Below the pieces are notes generated by a model. It made no database searches. It was not told the origin of the DNA and worked only from the letters and a program-made list of their open reading frames with translations. A stretch of DNA of 6,473 bases, taken from Roseibacillus sp. (GTDB taxonomy: Bacteria; Verrucomicrobiota; Verrucomicrobiae; Verrucomicrobiales; Akkermansiaceae). Positions within the stretch are counted from its first letter, which is position 1. Every line of letters begins with the position of its first letter. Where the stretch lies: assembly GCA_002723015.1 (NCBI GenBank), contig PBNG01000080.1, positions 1-6,473 on the forward strand. Direction: 5' to 3'. The position numbers and the translations under genes are program-made. Below, one piece after another: positions 4,679 to 6,473 of the stretch.

Positions 4679-6473
4679 CGGGGGTGGAGCTGACAAGGGA
4701 CCTCCTGATGGATGCGGGCGGTTGGAAGGAAATGAAGGCGGCCCGGGAGATGCATCGTGGTCGCCTTGTCCGTGCGGCCGCGTATGAGAACGGATGGTTG
4801 GAGGGCATTGTCCTCATGGGGGGAAAAGAAAAGAAGGTGAGGATGCAGGTCGTTTCGCGAACCGAGATGGAGAACAAGTGCACCTGCCTGACGGCCCGCC
4901 GGGAGGGCCGGGTTTGCGCGCATGCCATAGCCATTGGCCTCGAGGTGATTGAGCCAACCCTGCCTCAAGAGGGTGCGAACCCGGAGACGGAGAACGAAGA
5001 GGTGAACTCGTGTTGGCCGGTTATCACGGAGCGGTATGAGGAGGAGGCCTATCCAATACAATGCCGGGTCATGTTACCCCTCAGGATCGAGGAGTCGTGG
5101 AGCAGGGGTCAGCTAATGGTGGTCTTTGCCACGGACTACGAGGGCGAAGAGCATCTTCTGGGTTCCTGGGGCGAAGACTATGTCCTGCAAGCAGGGGAGT
5201 ATGACAGCCGACTTCTTCTCGTCCTGCGTCGCCTTTTTCCAGAGAGGCCCCCGGGTGCGGTTAATCTTGGCCGCCAGCAATTTCTCGAGGTGCTTGAGGC
5301 TCTGGCGGGTCATTCCCGGGTTTCTTTTGGCAAGAAGCAGGGGGCTGCTATTTCCTGCCACCCTCTTCGCCTTTCCGTAGGATGTGAAAGAGGGTTTCTG
5401 CGAGCTCAATGGCCGGATGGAATACAGCCCCTGGTCGCGGGACGAGAAGTATGGGGGCTCGATACTGAGAATCAGGCTTTTTACCCGATCGCTTCCGGAC
5501 TGCCGGACGCGTTGAGGGAGGTGCTTGAGAATGGTATACGCCCCGGTCCCCTCGAAGGGCCGGCATTGGTTAGCGCACTTGGCGGCTGGTTCGATATTGA
5601 GCAGGGTGTCCGTGCGTCTTTACCGCAGACGGCATCGCCGGTCGTCGAGGTCATGTTCGATGGATCCTTCAATCATATGGAGGGGAAAATGACCTTTCAA
5701 TATGGAGCAAACCGTCGCTCAGCAGGTCAACTCGAAGAAGCTCTCCTCACGACCGAGGATGGAGAGAGTGTCCTTGCGAGTACGGCGCTGGAGAGGCTGG
5801 CGGAAGATTCCCTTCGGCAGTGGGGATTTGAGGGGCCTGCTTCCGGGGGAAGGTTCGTGATGCGTAACCCCGATGAGATCCTGCGTTTTTTCGCCCACGG
5901 ATTACACCGGCTTGATCCAGACTGGATTGTCCGCAAGGGAGAGCGGTTCACGGAATTCGCAAAGGACGTGGTTCCGGTCCAACCAGCCTACCACCTTACC
6001 GGGAGCGGAGAGAACTGGATGGAGGTTGAGGTCAAATATGAAACCAGAGATGGCACGGGTATACGGAGGGAGGAAATACAGAGGCTCCTGAATACCGGAC
6101 GATCCGCTTGTTCGCTGGGGGGCAACCGGAAAGCAGTCGTGGATCCTGGCCAGTTCACAGAGGCCATGGAATCCATCGCCGATTGCGATCCCAGGCAGAA
6201 CACTCCCGGAGTGTTTCGGGTCGATGCCGCTCAAGCGGCCTACCTCCAGCACAGTGCGGCGGACCTAGGCCTTCCTGCCTCCACTGTATTTCCTCCGGCA
6301 GAGGAGATCGTTCCGGAATTGAACCTCGGGTCGCTGGATGCGGTTCTCCGCCCCTATCAGAGGGATGGTGTTGAATGGCTCTGGAAGCTGTCCGAACTGG
6401 GGATGGGAGGAGTTCTCGCAGACGACATGGGTCTGGGTAAAACGCTTCAGGCGCTGGCATTTATTGTCGCCCG
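4639..6473 (+). CDS. SWIM zinc-finger SNF2-family helicase, N-terminal part
   Basis: The frame is open from 4639 to the window edge: 611 codons of a protein that continues beyond it. Near the N-terminus a SWIM zinc finger, C-x-C-x9-C-x-H, is formed by Cys81, Cys83, Cys93 and His95 ([16 protein letters not shown]). A long middle region (about 120-560) has no motif I can name, as is usual for the poorly conserved part between SWIM and motor in bacterial SNF2 proteins. The SNF2 ATPase begins near the end with [13 protein letters not shown] (Q-motif region) and [20 protein letters not shown], containing Walker A with Lys601. Helicase motifs Ia to VI would follow outside the window. Such proteins are cytoplasmic ATP-driven DNA translocases that remodel protein-DNA or nucleic-acid complexes. 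ATG 4639 has GGAG 7 bases upstream; ATG 4675 would shorten the protein by 12 residues and overlap a 28-codon frame as ATGA. Confidence 0.9.
   Translation, partial: MGHCPGEDHDVPMTGVELTRDLLMDAGGWKEMKAAREMHRGRLVRAAAYENGWLEGIVLMGGKEKKVRMQVVSRTEMENKCTCLTARREGRVCAHAIAIGLEVIEPTLPQEGANPETENEEVNSCWPVITERYEEEAYPIQCRVMLPLRIEESWSRGQLMVVFATDYEGEEHLLGSWGEDYVLQAGEYDSRLLLVLRRLFPERPPGAVNLGRQQFLEVLEALAGHSRVSFGKKQGAAISCHPLRLSVGCERGFLRAQWPDGIQPLVAGREVWGLDTENQAFYPIASGLPDALREVLENGIRPGPLEGPALVSALGGWFDIEQGVRASLPQTASPVVEVMFDGSFNHMEGKMTFQYGANRRSAGQLEEALLTTEDGESVLASTALERLAEDSLRQWGFEGPASGGRFVMRNPDEILRFFAHGLHRLDPDWIVRKGERFTEFAKDVVPVQPAYHLTGSGENWMEVEVKYETRDGTGIRREEIQRLLNTGRSACSLGGNRKAVVDPGQFTEAMESIADCDPRQNTPGVFRVDAAQAAYLQHSAADLGLPASTVFPPAEEIVPELNLGSLDAVLRPYQRDGVEWLWKLSELGMGGVLADDMGLGKTLQALAFIVA

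Noticed and set aside
4892..4910. Perfect CGGCCC/GGGCCG hairpin
   Set aside because: It lies inside the SWIM finger coding region and is explained by GC-rich codons for Ala, Arg and Gly; no sign of a separate function.
4525..5061. Long open frame (178 codons) on the minus strand
   Set aside because: It is antisense to the nuclease end and the SWIM-SNF2 frame, whose motifs prove the plus strand is coding.

Overview
The window is a compact, fully plus-strand stretch of a fairly GC-rich bacterial chromosome. It holds seven protein-coding genes, with the first and last cut by the window edges. I see no rRNA, tRNA, CRISPR array, transposase or integrase. The gene content points to the PVC superphylum, most likely a verrucomicrobium. 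The clues are a secreted PQQ-type beta-propeller with the N-terminal DWPQYLGPGRD motif, a secreted esterase with an N-terminal SHD1-like domain, and a SWIM-SNF2 helicase with an ADDMGLGKT Walker A. The assignment rests on recalled family distribution, not on a search.

Layout. 1-333 is the C-terminal part of an unrecognised acidic protein. Its end carries a 28-bp direct repeat with a 41-bp period. 365-781 is a small RDD-like membrane protein. 867-2213 is an exported PQQ-like beta-propeller protein. 2327-3256 is an exported SHD1-domain alpha/beta hydrolase with a complete Ser-Asp-His triad. 3337-3621 is a small putative lipoprotein with a Gly/His/Tyr/Arg-rich tail. 3622-3692 contains two perfect inverted repeats that compete with a third, longer pairing and surround the start of the next gene. 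3693-4595 is an exported staphylococcal-nuclease-like domain fused to a ComEA-type helix-hairpin-helix domain. From 4639 (or 4675) to the window end runs the N-terminal ~600 residues of a SWIM zinc-finger SNF2 helicase.

How the genes may work together. The propeller, hydrolase, lipoprotein and nuclease all carry export signals, so the middle of the window is a run of envelope or secreted proteins. The nuclease and helicase are close enough to be co-transcribed, but one appears exported and the other cytoplasmic, so a shared pathway is uncertain. No convincing promoter or intrinsic terminator was found.

The most unusual observation is at two gene junctions. At acidic protein/RDD and at nuclease/SNF2, a tiny open frame (12 and 28 codons) bridges the two genes, overlapping the upstream stop and a downstream start by ATGA at both ends. 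At the first junction this layout looks like the product of the 41-bp tandem duplication. At the second a competing Shine-Dalgarno/start pair exists, so the arrangement may be coincidental.
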